DNA of 32,679 bases from a virus. The DNA lies in IMG/VR virus record IMGVR_UViG_3300046534_000592, positions 1 to 32,679 of that record. One strand, given 5' to 3'. Positions within the stretch are counted from its first letter, which is position 1, and the number at the start of each line of letters is the position of its first letter. Both the position numbers and the translations under genes were made by a program. The notes beneath the pieces were generated by a model, which was not told where the DNA came from, searched no databases, and worked only from the letters and a program-made list of their open reading frames with translations. Positions 18,842-27,414 of the stretch are shown in pieces.

Positions 18842-18880
18842 ATACTATGAAGGCGACGTTAAGCCGCCTTATAATAGTAT
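18842..18880. terminator. Stem-loop between capsid-linked gene and ring gene
   Basis: Outer arms ATACTAT (18842-18848) and ATAGTAT (18874-18880) pair perfectly, and inner arms AAGGCG (18850-18855) and CGCCTT (18865-18870) pair around a nine-base loop. In an AT-rich genome a GC-rich inner stem is conspicuous. On the minus strand the bases after it are TTAAAACAAAC, without a real U run, so it is a weak terminator at best. It may be a partial terminator or an RNA processing or stability element. Confidence 0.6.
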
Positions 18881-18881
18881 C

Positions 18882-18890
18882 ACTTGTTTT
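18882..18890 (-). promoter_or_regulatory. AAAACAAGT intergenic motif, copy 2
   Basis: The motif directly follows (and overlaps by one base) the stop of the 272-residue gene and precedes the stem-loop at 18842-18880. The minus strand reads AAAACAAGTGATACTATTAT. It lies 55 bases before the next start codon, nearly the same spacing as copy 3 (56 bases). Confidence 0.3.
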
Positions 18891-19708
18891 TATAGTTTTT
18901 TATCTATAGACTTATAGATTTCTACACCTTCATCAGTCTTTAAGAAAGCTGCAAATGCAGAATAAGGGTTTTCATCAAACGGAACGTTCATTAACTTTCT
19001 GTTATTTGTTCCCCAATGAATTGTTCTTTGATCAGCAGACAACGATATGATTCCAGCTTCTGCAGCTCTAATCGCAAAGTTTCTAAGTTGAACGTTTTCA
19101 TCATTAACTAAACTCATAAATAATGCAGGATCTTTCTTAGCAAATAATAGTAAATCTCTTTTAAGTTCTTTTGAACTCATTTCATTTACTTTTGATCCTA
19201 CTTCCACTCTTAATATAGCTTCAGCGTGATCTATTTCTAAGTCTCTTGCTGCATTTAAAGCATCGATTTGCAAGTCTAATGTTTCAAGCTCATCTTCTGC
19301 AACTGCAACTGCACTAAATTCATGATATAGTCTTCCTTTTAAAGGATGATATAAAGATAATAATTTTTGTAAGTTTTGTTTTGTTTTAGGAACCATTAGT
19401 GTGCCATTATGAAACGTTATATGTCCCATTGTTGCTTCACCTTTTTGTTCGTCTACAAACGGCGAATCCATATTGGTCGCGTATCTAATTTCTCTTTGAG
19501 TTCCAGTTTTTTCATCAAAAAACAATAAAGAATGTTTTCTTGTATGCTTTCCTGGAATAGTTAGAGTTAAAGGAGATTTAGCTCCATCTAAAAAATATGT
19601 TCTATCTTTCATTTCCCAACTTGATTTAGTTGGTTTTGTTGGCGCTACTTGTGTAGCTACCGCCTGAGGTGCAACCTCAATGTTTTCTGCTTGAGCTTTT
19701 TTAGCCAT
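18890..19708 (-). CDS. Capsid-linked structural protein of unknown fold
   Basis: A 272-residue protein directly after the major capsid gene. The first 30 residues are Ala/Pro/Lys-rich and probably flexible. A beta-rich middle follows (KDRTYFLDGAKSPLTLTIPG, about 34-53; LLFFDEKTGTQREIRYATN), then FVDEQKGEATMGHITFHNGT and a helical block. The C-terminal third is helical (SKELKRDLLLFAKKDPALFM) and ends with a small compact unit (RTIHWGTNNRKLM). I recall homologs in marine phages beside the capsid gene but no proven function. Candidate roles are a head-completion, capsid-bound or portal-ring protein. It is flanked by two stem-loops (19744-19770 before, 18842-18880 after), so its dose may be set separately from capsid and rings. 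Confidence 0.7.
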   Translation of the reverse strand: MAKKAQAENIEVAPQAVATQVAPTKPTKSSWEMKDRTYFLDGAKSPLTLTIPGKHTRKHSLLFFDEKTGTQREIRYATNMDSPFVDEQKGEATMGHITFHNGTLMVPKTKQNLQKLLSLYHPLKGRLYHEFSAVAVAEDELETLDLQIDALNAARDLEIDHAEAILRVEVGSKVNEMSSKELKRDLLLFAKKDPALFMSLVNDENVQLRNFAIRAAEAGIISLSADQRTIHWGTNNRKLMNVPFDENPYSAFAAFLKTDEGVEIYKSIDKKL

Positions 19709-19743
19709 AATATAATAAAATTAAATAGTTATAAAAGTAATAG

Positions 19744-19770
19744 TTACCCCCGTTGATGTAACGAGGGTAA
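19744..19770. terminator. Stem-loop after the major capsid gene
   Basis: The arms TTACCCCCGTT (19744-19754) and AACGAGGGTAA (19760-19770) form an eleven-base stem with a single mismatch and a five-base loop (GATGT). It lies 22 bases after the capsid stop codon. The minus-strand downstream sequence is CTATTACTTTTATAAC, with only a four-T run, so it is at most a leaky terminator; it could also protect the 3' end of the capsid message. Confidence 0.65.
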
Positions 19771-19792
19771 AGATTACATTAATTTTGAATCA

Positions 19793-21277
19793 TTAGATTC
19801 CTTTGAATAATACAAAGTTGTTAGCAGCTTGAGTTACTAAACATCTTTCAGATAGGAAGTTTACTTCCATAGCATCAAGAGTTGAGTTCATTGCTCCACC
19901 AGCAGAACCAGTCAACCAAGATTTCATTCTTCTATCATCAGCTTGAGACGCTCTATATCTTACGTGTAAGAAAGGTCTTCTGATGTTAGTTCCTAAAATT
20001 TGATCGTAAACTGTAGAAGTTCCAGCAGGAACTAAAACACCTTCAACAGAATTGATACCAACAATACCACCTCTTGTAGAAGCGTCATTTAAGTATTTCC
20101 AATCTGTTTTGTAGAAATCATAAGAACCTCTTCTGAAACCACTAAAACCTAAGTTTAAAGCCATTTCTTCAGAATTTTCGAATAAACCGAAAGCAGTTCC
20201 ACCAGCAAATCCACCAGAGATAGAAGCTAACATATCGTCAAAATCAAGAGATGTTTGTCTCTGTAAGAATAACATGTTTTCTTCAATTGCTCCTTGAGTA
20301 TCAAGATTTTTAAGTATTGCATCAAATTCAGTAAGTCCAGCAGCAGCAGTAAATCCTACTTCTACATTTCCTCTTGAAGTTATAGCAGCAAATAAACCTT
20401 CAGTACCTGGTAAAACTAAGTTACCAACACCTACACCAGCAGCTATCTGATTGTATTCACCTTCTACTAAAGCCATTTCTAAGTAATCTTCGAAACGAAG
20501 TCTAGTTTCAGATTCAGCTTTTAGATACCATAAGAATCCAGAAGCACCATCTTCAGTTGCAACTTCAACCCATCCAATTTGAGCCATATCAGAACCAGAG
20601 ATAGTATATTGATCTCTAATGATGATTGGTGAATTAGAATATTGAGTTAACTGAGGTGTAATGGAATTTCTTGCAGCAGTTCCTGCAGCAACAGTTCCAG
20701 CAGGCGAAAGATTAGTACCTTTAGCATAAGCAGAACCATATACAAACATTTTAACGTTTGAAGCTCCAGCAGCTACAACAGCAGGTACAAGAGAAGTACC
20801 AGCAGCAGCAACAAGACCAGCTCCAGCGATGAAAGGAACAACAGTAATAGTTCCTCCAGCACCTGGCGCAGAAACAGTTACGATACATTTTCTTTCAGCA
20901 CCAGTGTTTCCGTTCATTAATACTACTGTATCATTTACGGATATAACATTAGTAACGTTTGCTTGTACAGTAATAATGTTAGCACCAGCAACATTTGCAG
21001 CAACACCAACAGAGGCATAACTAACGTGTAATCTATTTTGTTCAGACCAAATTACTTGATCAGAAGTCATTGGCATTTCAGCGCCAACCATTTTTAAAAA
21101 TCCAGATAACGTTCTGTTTCCATAACGCTCTACTTCTTGTTCGTAGATTTCTGGTAAGTACTGTTGAGCAAAATCATTTGCTCCCGCAGCAGCGGTGTTA
21201 AATTGTAGGTAGTTACTAGGCAGAAGTTGTTGAGCCTGCGAAGGTATTAAACTACCAAATTGAGGACTTAAAGCCAT
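19793..21277 (-). CDS. Major capsid protein
   Basis: A 494-residue protein in the expected slot after portal and scaffold. It has the layout of an HK97-fold capsid protein: a helical N-terminal arm with YLPEIYEQEVERYGNRTLSG (about 40-59), an Ala/Gly/Val-rich beta insertion (about 90-200), a spine-helix region (ETRLRFEDYLEMALVEGEYN, about 256-275) and a C-terminal A-domain-like section (LHVRYRASQADDRRMKSWLT near 436-455). The absence of a protease and of an obvious cut site suggests the scaffold is a separate protein rather than a cleaved delta domain. The family assignment is from position, length and pattern; it resembles capsid proteins of marine Bacteroidota phages. It is probably the most highly expressed gene here, consistent with a stem-loop right after it. 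Confidence 0.85.
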   Translation of the reverse strand: MALSPQFGSLIPSQAQQLLPSNYLQFNTAAAGANDFAQQYLPEIYEQEVERYGNRTLSGFLKMVGAEMPMTSDQVIWSEQNRLHVSYASVGVAANVAGANIITVQANVTNVISVNDTVVLMNGNTGAERKCIVTVSAPGAGGTITVVPFIAGAGLVAAAGTSLVPAVVAAGASNVKMFVYGSAYAKGTNLSPAGTVAAGTAARNSITPQLTQYSNSPIIIRDQYTISGSDMAQIGWVEVATEDGASGFLWYLKAESETRLRFEDYLEMALVEGEYNQIAAGVGVGNLVLPGTEGLFAAITSRGNVEVGFTAAAGLTEFDAILKNLDTQGAIEENMLFLQRQTSLDFDDMLASISGGFAGGTAFGLFENSEEMALNLGFSGFRRGSYDFYKTDWKYLNDASTRGGIVGINSVEGVLVPAGTSTVYDQILGTNIRRPFLHVRYRASQADDRRMKSWLTGSAGGAMNSTLDAMEVNFLSERCLVTQAANNFVLFKGI

Positions 21278-21293
21278 AATTTTCGTGTTTTAA

Positions 21294-22511
21294 TTAGTTA
21301 AATTTTCTTGTTTTAATTTTTAAATTTTTTGAGTCAAATCCACTAATTGCTTTTACTTTAAAACCACCAACACTGATATCGCCTGAACTTCCTGTTCTAG
21401 CTTTAGTATCGGTTAAGTTTTTAGATTTATTAATGACGTCTTTAACGGCATCAGCTTTTCCTTGTTCGTAAAAGTGACTAGCAATTTTATCAACATTTTC
21501 AGCAGCGTACATGGCTTTGTGATAACCAGAAGTATCCACTACGTCTCCATCTTCGTTTAAGAACTTCTTAACTAAGTTATTGAGATTCGATTGATTTTCT
21601 GCTACTTTTTCACGATTTTGAATATTGTACTTAAAACTCTTTTCTCCTACTGAGATATCAAAACCTTTGAAATCCTCGTTAAATAGTTCTTGAGTGTTAT
21701 GTTTAAACTTTTCGTGTTGTTCAGTAGCCACATCTTGTTGCTTGTTGTAGCGATTAAAAAAGTCTGTAGCTTTTTGTTGGTCTTGAGTTACTCCGGGTCT
21801 CAACTTGATTTCCTCGTAGTATTTTACCTTAGTTTCCTCTAAAAAGTTTTTAGCTTTTGCAATCTCTTCTTTTTTAGCGAGTTTCTTTTTTCGGACTTCA
21901 CGCTCTTCGTCCATGTCTTCATCATATTGGAAATTATCCTCCATAACGAATCCAATCTCTTCCTCGTTTAAATGAGGTTTTGCTTTTTTATAATACTCTT
22001 TTAATAAAGTATCATCATCAATGCTTGAATAATCAGCATTGAGTCTTGTATAATCTTCTATAGTTCCACCAGTTTCTTCCATAAAAGTAACTAACTTTTC
22101 AATGTTCTCTGGTAATTGTTTGCCTAATACTTTTTCGTCTCGTAAAGCTTCTTTTACTTCTTTAGTAGCTTGCTTTACTTCTTGTTCTGTAACTTCTGTG
22201 ACTGCAGAAAACCCTTCAGTAGTCTCGTTGGACTCTTGTATAGATTCTCCCACCTTTGCGCTATCTCCGGATGGTTTTTCCACAGGTACTTCCTTTGTTT
22301 CTCCGATTTGAATGGCATCTTCTTTTTTTAATACATCGTTAGGTATAGTAACTTTTGTTACTTCATCTGGTAATTCAACTAAAGGTTCTTTTAAGTTAAC
22401 CTTTATAATCTCTTGTTCTGGCTTACCTAATTTTTTAGGTGTTGTTTTTTTAGACTTTATTTTAAAGTCTCCTTCCTGTTTAACAGGTTCATTTGTTTTT
22501 GTTTCTGACAT
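21294..22511 (-). CDS. Scaffold-like capsid assembly protein
   Basis: A 405-residue, very charged (Glu/Lys-rich) protein without hydrophobic core in its first 130 residues, followed by long predicted coiled coils (EVREKK-like stretches: EEREVRKKKLAKKEEIAKAK near 203-222; FLEETKVKYYEEIKLR). The C-terminal 40 residues become basic and Gly-rich (GGFKVKAISGFDSKNLKIKT), as in scaffolds that contact the capsid shell through a basic end. Its place between portal and capsid gene and 16 bases before the latter is the classic scaffold slot. No protease motif is visible. Sequence alone cannot prove scaffolding, but composition and place agree. Confidence 0.75.
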   Translation of the reverse strand: MSETKTNEPVKQEGDFKIKSKKTTPKKLGKPEQEIIKVNLKEPLVELPDEVTKVTIPNDVLKKEDAIQIGETKEVPVEKPSGDSAKVGESIQESNETTEGFSAVTEVTEQEVKQATKEVKEALRDEKVLGKQLPENIEKLVTFMEETGGTIEDYTRLNADYSSIDDDTLLKEYYKKAKPHLNEEEIGFVMEDNFQYDEDMDEEREVRKKKLAKKEEIAKAKNFLEETKVKYYEEIKLRPGVTQDQQKATDFFNRYNKQQDVATEQHEKFKHNTQELFNEDFKGFDISVGEKSFKYNIQNREKVAENQSNLNNLVKKFLNEDGDVVDTSGYHKAMYAAENVDKIASHFYEQGKADAVKDVINKSKNLTDTKARTGSSGDISVGGFKVKAISGFDSKNLKIKTRKFN

Positions 22512-22540
22512 AATATAATATGATTAAATAATTAATAAAA

Positions 22541-24928
22541 TTAAGGACTTGGCATAATAGAAGCCATATCTTTTTGTTCAAAATCTATTGGTGGTAAATC
22601 TGATTTTCTTTGATCTATCATTTGACTTTGTTGCGTACCTTCCATTTTGATACGTTTGTCTTTACGATCTTCAATCAATTGCTCTTTTTGACCATTAGCC
22701 TGCATATCCATTTGTTTTAACTGCATATCAAACTGAAATTGTGTTTGCATTTTTTGTTGCTCTAATTGAGCAGCTAGGTTCATGCGCTGTATTTCCATTT
22801 GGTTACTAGCTTGTTCAAATTGAACTTTAGAACCAGATATTGCTTCTTGCTTTTGTACTTCAGACATTGCTATTTTTTCAGCAGAATCAGCCTGAGCATC
22901 AGCCTGAGCTTTAATATTAGCTTGTTGGTTTTCTTGATCTTGCTTACCTTTAAACTTACGTTTTATCTTAAGCATTTGATTTGCTAGTTTAAGATTTTTA
23001 ATTTGTCTTAAATCAATAGCATCTTCTAAATCAATTCCACCACTTTGCAATGCTACTTGTATATTTTGCTCTAATTGAGCTTGTTCTTCTTCGTCTGGTT
23101 CTAGTTCTAAGAATATACCAAAGTCATGAAGATTTAAATTACTAACCTCTATTAATGTATTAACATTATAATTAGATATAGAATTAGTTAAAGCCTCTGC
23201 AGTTAGCGGAAACTCTAGCGCATCAGCTATTTTTAATGCAATATTTTCTGATACTCTAAGAGTTAAATATAAACTTGACTGCTTGATATGTCTAGTGGCT
23301 ACGTTGGACGCGTTAGCAGCCATCTTTTGCAACCCTACTAGTGTTTGTTTGTCTGGAGTACTTCCATCACGAGCCTCATTAAGTCCTGTTACATCTCTTA
23401 TCATTTGTAAATAATATTGATAAGTTTGTATTAAACTTTGTATTTTACCTTGGCCACTAGAACTATTAAGTTCTTGTATAGGCACTTTACCAGCGTTCAT
23501 TTCACCATCCTGTGTAAGTGATCTACCTACAATAGAACCAGTTTGGAAATACATATTAAGTGCTTCCGCTGCGTTATAGTTTGTTCCATTACCTAAATCA
23601 ACCTCAGCTAAACCATCCATGTCTAAATAAACACCATCTGGTACCATTCTAGACATTACTTGCTGTAACTTAAGATGAGTTAATTGAATCATGTCAGCAA
23701 AACCTATACACTTACTTACCAAAGATTCAATTCTACCTTTGTATATTCTTGGTGCACATATAGCGTAATTCATTTCTACTTTCGTAGTATCAGCTAATGG
23801 TCTTGACATATTTTCAGCCATCTCCCATTTAAGCATTGTGTTTGTTCCTAATACTTTAGCACCGTTGTATAAAACTTCAATAGATCTTGATACTCTTTGA
23901 AATCCATCATTTTCTGGTGGGTTAAACGAGTCATCTTTTTCTAGTGCTTTTTCTAAACCTTGATCAGTTTGTTTTATTTTAAACACTTGGTTATGATAAG
24001 TTTTATAATCAAAGTATAAAACCTGAACAGTGTTCTCGTCATAATTTCCCCAACCTGTTACGTATTGTCTATTACCAGGCATTTTTTGAATTCTTTCTAA
24101 TTCATCTTTGCTGATATTTGGAAATTCTTTTTTAAGCTCTGGTATAGTTATTGATTTAACTTCACCAACGTAGTATATATCTTCAAAGTTTGGATCTTCA
24201 GTATATGAATAAACCATGTAAGCAGGATCTACATAATCAACAGTAATTCCTTCAGCTGTATTAAAACTTGTTTTACTTGCAGCAATACCGCAAACAGTCA
24301 AGTCCATGTTAATTCTACGTCTAATTAAATCGAATTTGTTTTGTGCTAGTACAGAAGATATAGCTTCTTCTTCAGCTATCTCAATTGATTGCTTGTAACT
24401 AAGTTGCATATGCAATTCTAATTCTTCTTCAGATTCTGGAAGAGCACTTGGATCTACGCTTTGATACAAATCAATACCTAAAGAATTTTTTAATTCATTT
24501 AAGTAATCTTTAGCCATCATGTCTTCGTATATTCTTGAAGCATAATCAGTTCTTTTTTTAACTGAATTAGGATCTTGAGCATAGGCTTTTATATCATAAC
24601 TTTTTTGTGATATACCATTTACAACTATATCTACAAATTTAGATAAAATAGGTACTGGTTGCCAGTCTAAATTAAGATAAGACAAATCACCATTAATAGA
24701 TAACTCATCTTTGTATTTTTGAGGTGATTGCTCACCACGAGCGTATTGCCTTAAGTTATGGAAGTTATTCCAATTAGTTAAATATCTATTACCGTTAGTT
24801 CTACCTTGGTCAAACCACTCGTATTCAATTGCCATAGCAACTTGACTACCGTACTCTTCACTTGCTTTGTCTGCATCACTAACCACTTGACTAGGAAAGG
24901 CGCTATTGCTATTAGTATATATATTCAT
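22541..24928 (-). CDS. Portal protein
   Basis: A 795-residue portal of the large P22-like type. The N-terminal half contains a wing/clip-like region with YVTGWGNYDENTVQVLYFDY (about 289-308) and the stem region around TGLNEARDGSTPDKQTLVGL (about 513-532), where helix-rich segments line the DNA channel. The C-terminal 150 residues form a long Gln/Glu/Met-rich coiled coil (QLEQQKMQTQFQFDMQLKQM), like the extended barrel of P22 and related portals. It starts one base before the terminase stop (24929) with no gap, so terminase and portal are made together. The dodecameric portal is the DNA gate, the terminase docking site and the base of the ring stack. Confidence 0.85.
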   Translation of the reverse strand: MNIYTNSNSAFPSQVVSDADKASEEYGSQVAMAIEYEWFDQGRTNGNRYLTNWNNFHNLRQYARGEQSPQKYKDELSINGDLSYLNLDWQPVPILSKFVDIVVNGISQKSYDIKAYAQDPNSVKKRTDYASRIYEDMMAKDYLNELKNSLGIDLYQSVDPSALPESEEELELHMQLSYKQSIEIAEEEAISSVLAQNKFDLIRRRINMDLTVCGIAASKTSFNTAEGITVDYVDPAYMVYSYTEDPNFEDIYYVGEVKSITIPELKKEFPNISKDELERIQKMPGNRQYVTGWGNYDENTVQVLYFDYKTYHNQVFKIKQTDQGLEKALEKDDSFNPPENDGFQRVSRSIEVLYNGAKVLGTNTMLKWEMAENMSRPLADTTKVEMNYAICAPRIYKGRIESLVSKCIGFADMIQLTHLKLQQVMSRMVPDGVYLDMDGLAEVDLGNGTNYNAAEALNMYFQTGSIVGRSLTQDGEMNAGKVPIQELNSSSGQGKIQSLIQTYQYYLQMIRDVTGLNEARDGSTPDKQTLVGLQKMAANASNVATRHIKQSSLYLTLRVSENIALKIADALEFPLTAEALTNSISNYNVNTLIEVSNLNLHDFGIFLELEPDEEEQAQLEQNIQVALQSGGIDLEDAIDLRQIKNLKLANQMLKIKRKFKGKQDQENQQANIKAQADAQADSAEKIAMSEVQKQEAISGSKVQFEQASNQMEIQRMNLAAQLEQQKMQTQFQFDMQLKQMDMQANGQKEQLIEDRKDKRIKMEGTQQSQMIDQRKSDLPPIDFEQKDMASIMPSP

Positions 24929-27139
24929 TTAACTTATAATTTTTGATGTAAATCCTTTGTTATCGTATTTTTTAATACCTAGTTCAACTGCTTTGATTTG
25001 AATCTTGGCTGATGGTGCGTATCTATGTTTGTTACAAGCCATTAAAGCTAATCCCGAACTAATAGAAGCATCGTGAGAAGTTCTGTTATTTATATTAAAT
25101 TGTGCCCAATCTTCTAATGTTCTTTGGAAATACATATCTCCGTAGCCTGTTTCTTTTATTCCAACAAAATGCTCTATATAAGATTCTATTGCAGAAGCGT
25201 GTGCTTGTTTAATATCTTCACTAGAGTTTGGCATTCCGCCTATTTCTCTTTCTGTTACCGATAGTTTATTATGTTTTTTATCTGGTCGATTCATAGAATA
25301 TGATCTATAACCTCTTCTTTTAAAATGATATAATAATCTAGGTTTATTGTTCTCTGCTAGTATTGGCATTCCATAAAATATACAAGCCATTAATACATCT
25401 TCAAAAAATATCTCAGCTGTTTGTGGACGAGCTATGTATTCTAAAAAGAAATGATTAGGTGGAACATCTTCCATGCTAAACTTAGTTAAACCGCTTAAAG
25501 CTCCATTAGAACCTCTTCCGTCTACTGTTCCTGATATATCATATGGATCACATCCAAAAGCACCACAGTGCTCGTTACCTGGATATACTCTACCATTTTT
25601 CTTTATAGTTCTATTCTGTAATTCAACTGGTGGAACCCATGATATTAAAAATCTACCACTTTTGTTTGGTACAAACATAACCTTAGTATCTTTAATTCCG
25701 TTTTCCCATTGAAAACTACCTTTTGTAATTGATAGTGAATTTTTTAAATCCTCATTAAAATCGATCTGTTCGTATATCTTTGTAAGATTAAATAAAGACT
25801 CTTTACTTTCATCTCTAAACGCGTGTTTTGTTGTGCGTGGAAACTGTCTATAAAATTCATTTAAACCATCTTGATCTTCTTTTAAACCAGCTACTTCATT
25901 ATCCCAGTATTCAACAACCCCGATTTTGATTGGAGTTCCATGAGGTCCAAACACAGGTTTCTGTGGGGTTTCGAAGACAGGGTAGCCATAAGAATCAATG
26001 TATCCCTCGTAGTTCCATTCCATAGGAATGAACAAAGAATAGAGTCCTGAACGTGTTTGTCCATTTGCATTTCTTTTATTAACATCTGAGTCATCGTATA
26101 ATTTTTTAAAGTTTCTACCACCTTTATCTAAAGCGTTTGATGTTGATCCCATCATACACTTTCCAATAATTCTTGATCCTAATCTAAGGGTTGTTTTTGT
26201 AACACGCCAGTTGTTTAATATATTATTAGGTCTTTCCCATTTACCTGATTCATCATGAACTAAAAGCTTTAGTTTTTCTCCATCATAAGCATTGTCTCCA
26301 GTGTTTTTCCAATCTATAGTTGTATCTAGCCCAGCAAGATCTTCTGGTTTATCTGTAGAAACTATAGATCTTCTTGTAAATTTAGAAGCTGGTACTCTAT
26401 AAGCTAACTCTGTTTTAGGACGATCCATACCGTCTTGTATTGGTTTAAAGAAAAAAGGATAGTTAACCGAAATAGGAACTACCTTGTCTGTAAACATTTT
26501 CTTTGCATCAGATCCAGATTTAGATAAAATACCAAAACGTGCATCAGTTGATATCGTGGCCATGTTAACACATTCACCAGACGCCATAAATGAAAATCCA
26601 GAACGTCTGTTTTTTAGATAAGACATTCCATAGCATCTATAATCTGCTCTACAAGCTTCCCAAAATATAAAGAACAATCTATTTGATTCTCTAAAGTCTG
26701 GTTGACCTACATCAATTTTAGACCATTGTAAGTACATGTAATGAGTGCCAGTAAGATAAGTAGGAATATTTTTATTGATATACCAGAAACCTTCTTCACG
26801 CCTTTTGAATTCATTATCAATGTAGTCGTAATGTTTTTCTTTGAATTCTTCTGGATATTCTCTCCAGTCGAATACTGTTTTTATTCTTTTTAATTCTTTA
26901 GGATAATGAAATAAGGTCCATCTATTTTCTTTGAACTCATGGACTTCTTCAGCTTTAGGTAAAGCTATTATTAAGTTTTGTATTTCGTATATTTCTCCAA
27001 TTTCACCAGTCTTAGATATAACAACCATGTCATGATCTTCGTTGTATCCATACTCCCATTTTTTATACCTATTCATTCGTTTAAGAACTTTAGGTTTAAC
27101 GTAATCGGGTAATACTTTATATAGTGTTTGCTCGTACAT
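24929..27139 (-). CDS. terL: Terminase large subunit
   Basis: A 736-residue packaging motor. The ATPase P-loop is the deviant form K176-N-R-R-S-G-F-S183, as in many terminases with an arginine-rich Walker A. Walker B is LKLLVHDE with D296 and E297. The C-terminal RNase H-like nuclease shows its first acidic residue in GCDPYD (D531 and D534) and a late one in TSHDAS (D690). About 130 extra residues precede the ATPase domain, making it longer than usual. The ATG overlaps the stop of the upstream small gene (TAATG), and a real Shine-Dalgarno sequence AAGGGAGG (27148-27155) lies 8 bases before it, rare in this window. It translocates DNA into the prohead and cuts it. Confidence 0.9.
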   Translation of the reverse strand: MYEQTLYKVLPDYVKPKVLKRMNRYKKWEYGYNEDHDMVVISKTGEIGEIYEIQNLIIALPKAEEVHEFKENRWTLFHYPKELKRIKTVFDWREYPEEFKEKHYDYIDNEFKRREEGFWYINKNIPTYLTGTHYMYLQWSKIDVGQPDFRESNRLFFIFWEACRADYRCYGMSYLKNRRSGFSFMASGECVNMATISTDARFGILSKSGSDAKKMFTDKVVPISVNYPFFFKPIQDGMDRPKTELAYRVPASKFTRRSIVSTDKPEDLAGLDTTIDWKNTGDNAYDGEKLKLLVHDESGKWERPNNILNNWRVTKTTLRLGSRIIGKCMMGSTSNALDKGGRNFKKLYDDSDVNKRNANGQTRSGLYSLFIPMEWNYEGYIDSYGYPVFETPQKPVFGPHGTPIKIGVVEYWDNEVAGLKEDQDGLNEFYRQFPRTTKHAFRDESKESLFNLTKIYEQIDFNEDLKNSLSITKGSFQWENGIKDTKVMFVPNKSGRFLISWVPPVELQNRTIKKNGRVYPGNEHCGAFGCDPYDISGTVDGRGSNGALSGLTKFSMEDVPPNHFFLEYIARPQTAEIFFEDVLMACIFYGMPILAENNKPRLLYHFKRRGYRSYSMNRPDKKHNKLSVTEREIGGMPNSSEDIKQAHASAIESYIEHFVGIKETGYGDMYFQRTLEDWAQFNINNRTSHDASISSGLALMACNKHRYAPSAKIQIKAVELGIKKYDNKGFTSKIIS

Positions 27140-27414
27140 TATTTAGACCTCCCTTCAGCAAAACCACGAAACGTGCTTTCTTTTTTAACTTCTTTAGGTT
27201 TTTCCTCTAGTATGTTCTTCTCTTCTTCAATTCTATTAAGAATTTCAAAAGCATCGAATATAGCTAGTTTCTTTGTAGCTGCGGCATTTTTTAATCTATC
27301 AGCTGATATATCATCTGCTGTATCTATAATAGCTTCTTTAGCAACTTTAATAAGTTCTTCAACTGCTATGTGCCCAGCTTGGATTATACTCAACTTCGTT
27401 TCCTTCGTGTTCAT
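27139..27414 (-). CDS. Candidate small terminase subunit
   Basis: A 91-residue, mostly helical protein directly before the large terminase and overlapping its start by one base. The N-terminal half (LSIIQAGHIAVEELIKVAKE, residues 8-27) and middle (DRLKNAAATKKLAIFDAFEI) form amphipathic helices, then a charged tail with a Glu/Lys-rich coil ends in FRGFAEGRSK. It has no clear helix-turn-helix, so DNA binding cannot be claimed from motif. Its place and size are what a small terminase would have. The first 56 bases overlap the end of the GroES-like gene in another frame. No later ATG fits, so the overlap is probably real. An alternative is an unrelated packaging helper. Confidence 0.6.
   Translation of the reverse strand: MNTKETKLSIIQAGHIAVEELIKVAKEAIIDTADDISADRLKNAAATKKLAIFDAFEILNRIEEEKNILEEKPKEVKKESTFRGFAEGRSK
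27148..27155 (-). promoter_or_regulatory. Shine-Dalgarno sequence for the large terminase
   Basis: The minus strand reads AAGGGAGG followed by eight bases and the terminase ATG. It lies inside the last codons of the small upstream gene. Other starts in this window have only A/T-rich leaders, so this site stands out; chance through the codons for Glu-Gly-Arg cannot be excluded. Confidence 0.45.

Noticed and set aside
18842-18880. A full rho-independent terminator on the minus strand
   Set aside because: The stem is good but the following bases are TTAAAACAAAC, without the U run needed; I kept it only as a stem-loop with possible weak termination.
25891-26121. Second minus-strand frame of 76 residues inside the terminase gene
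   Set aside because: It is fully inside a well-supported large terminase reading frame with catalytic motifs on both sides.
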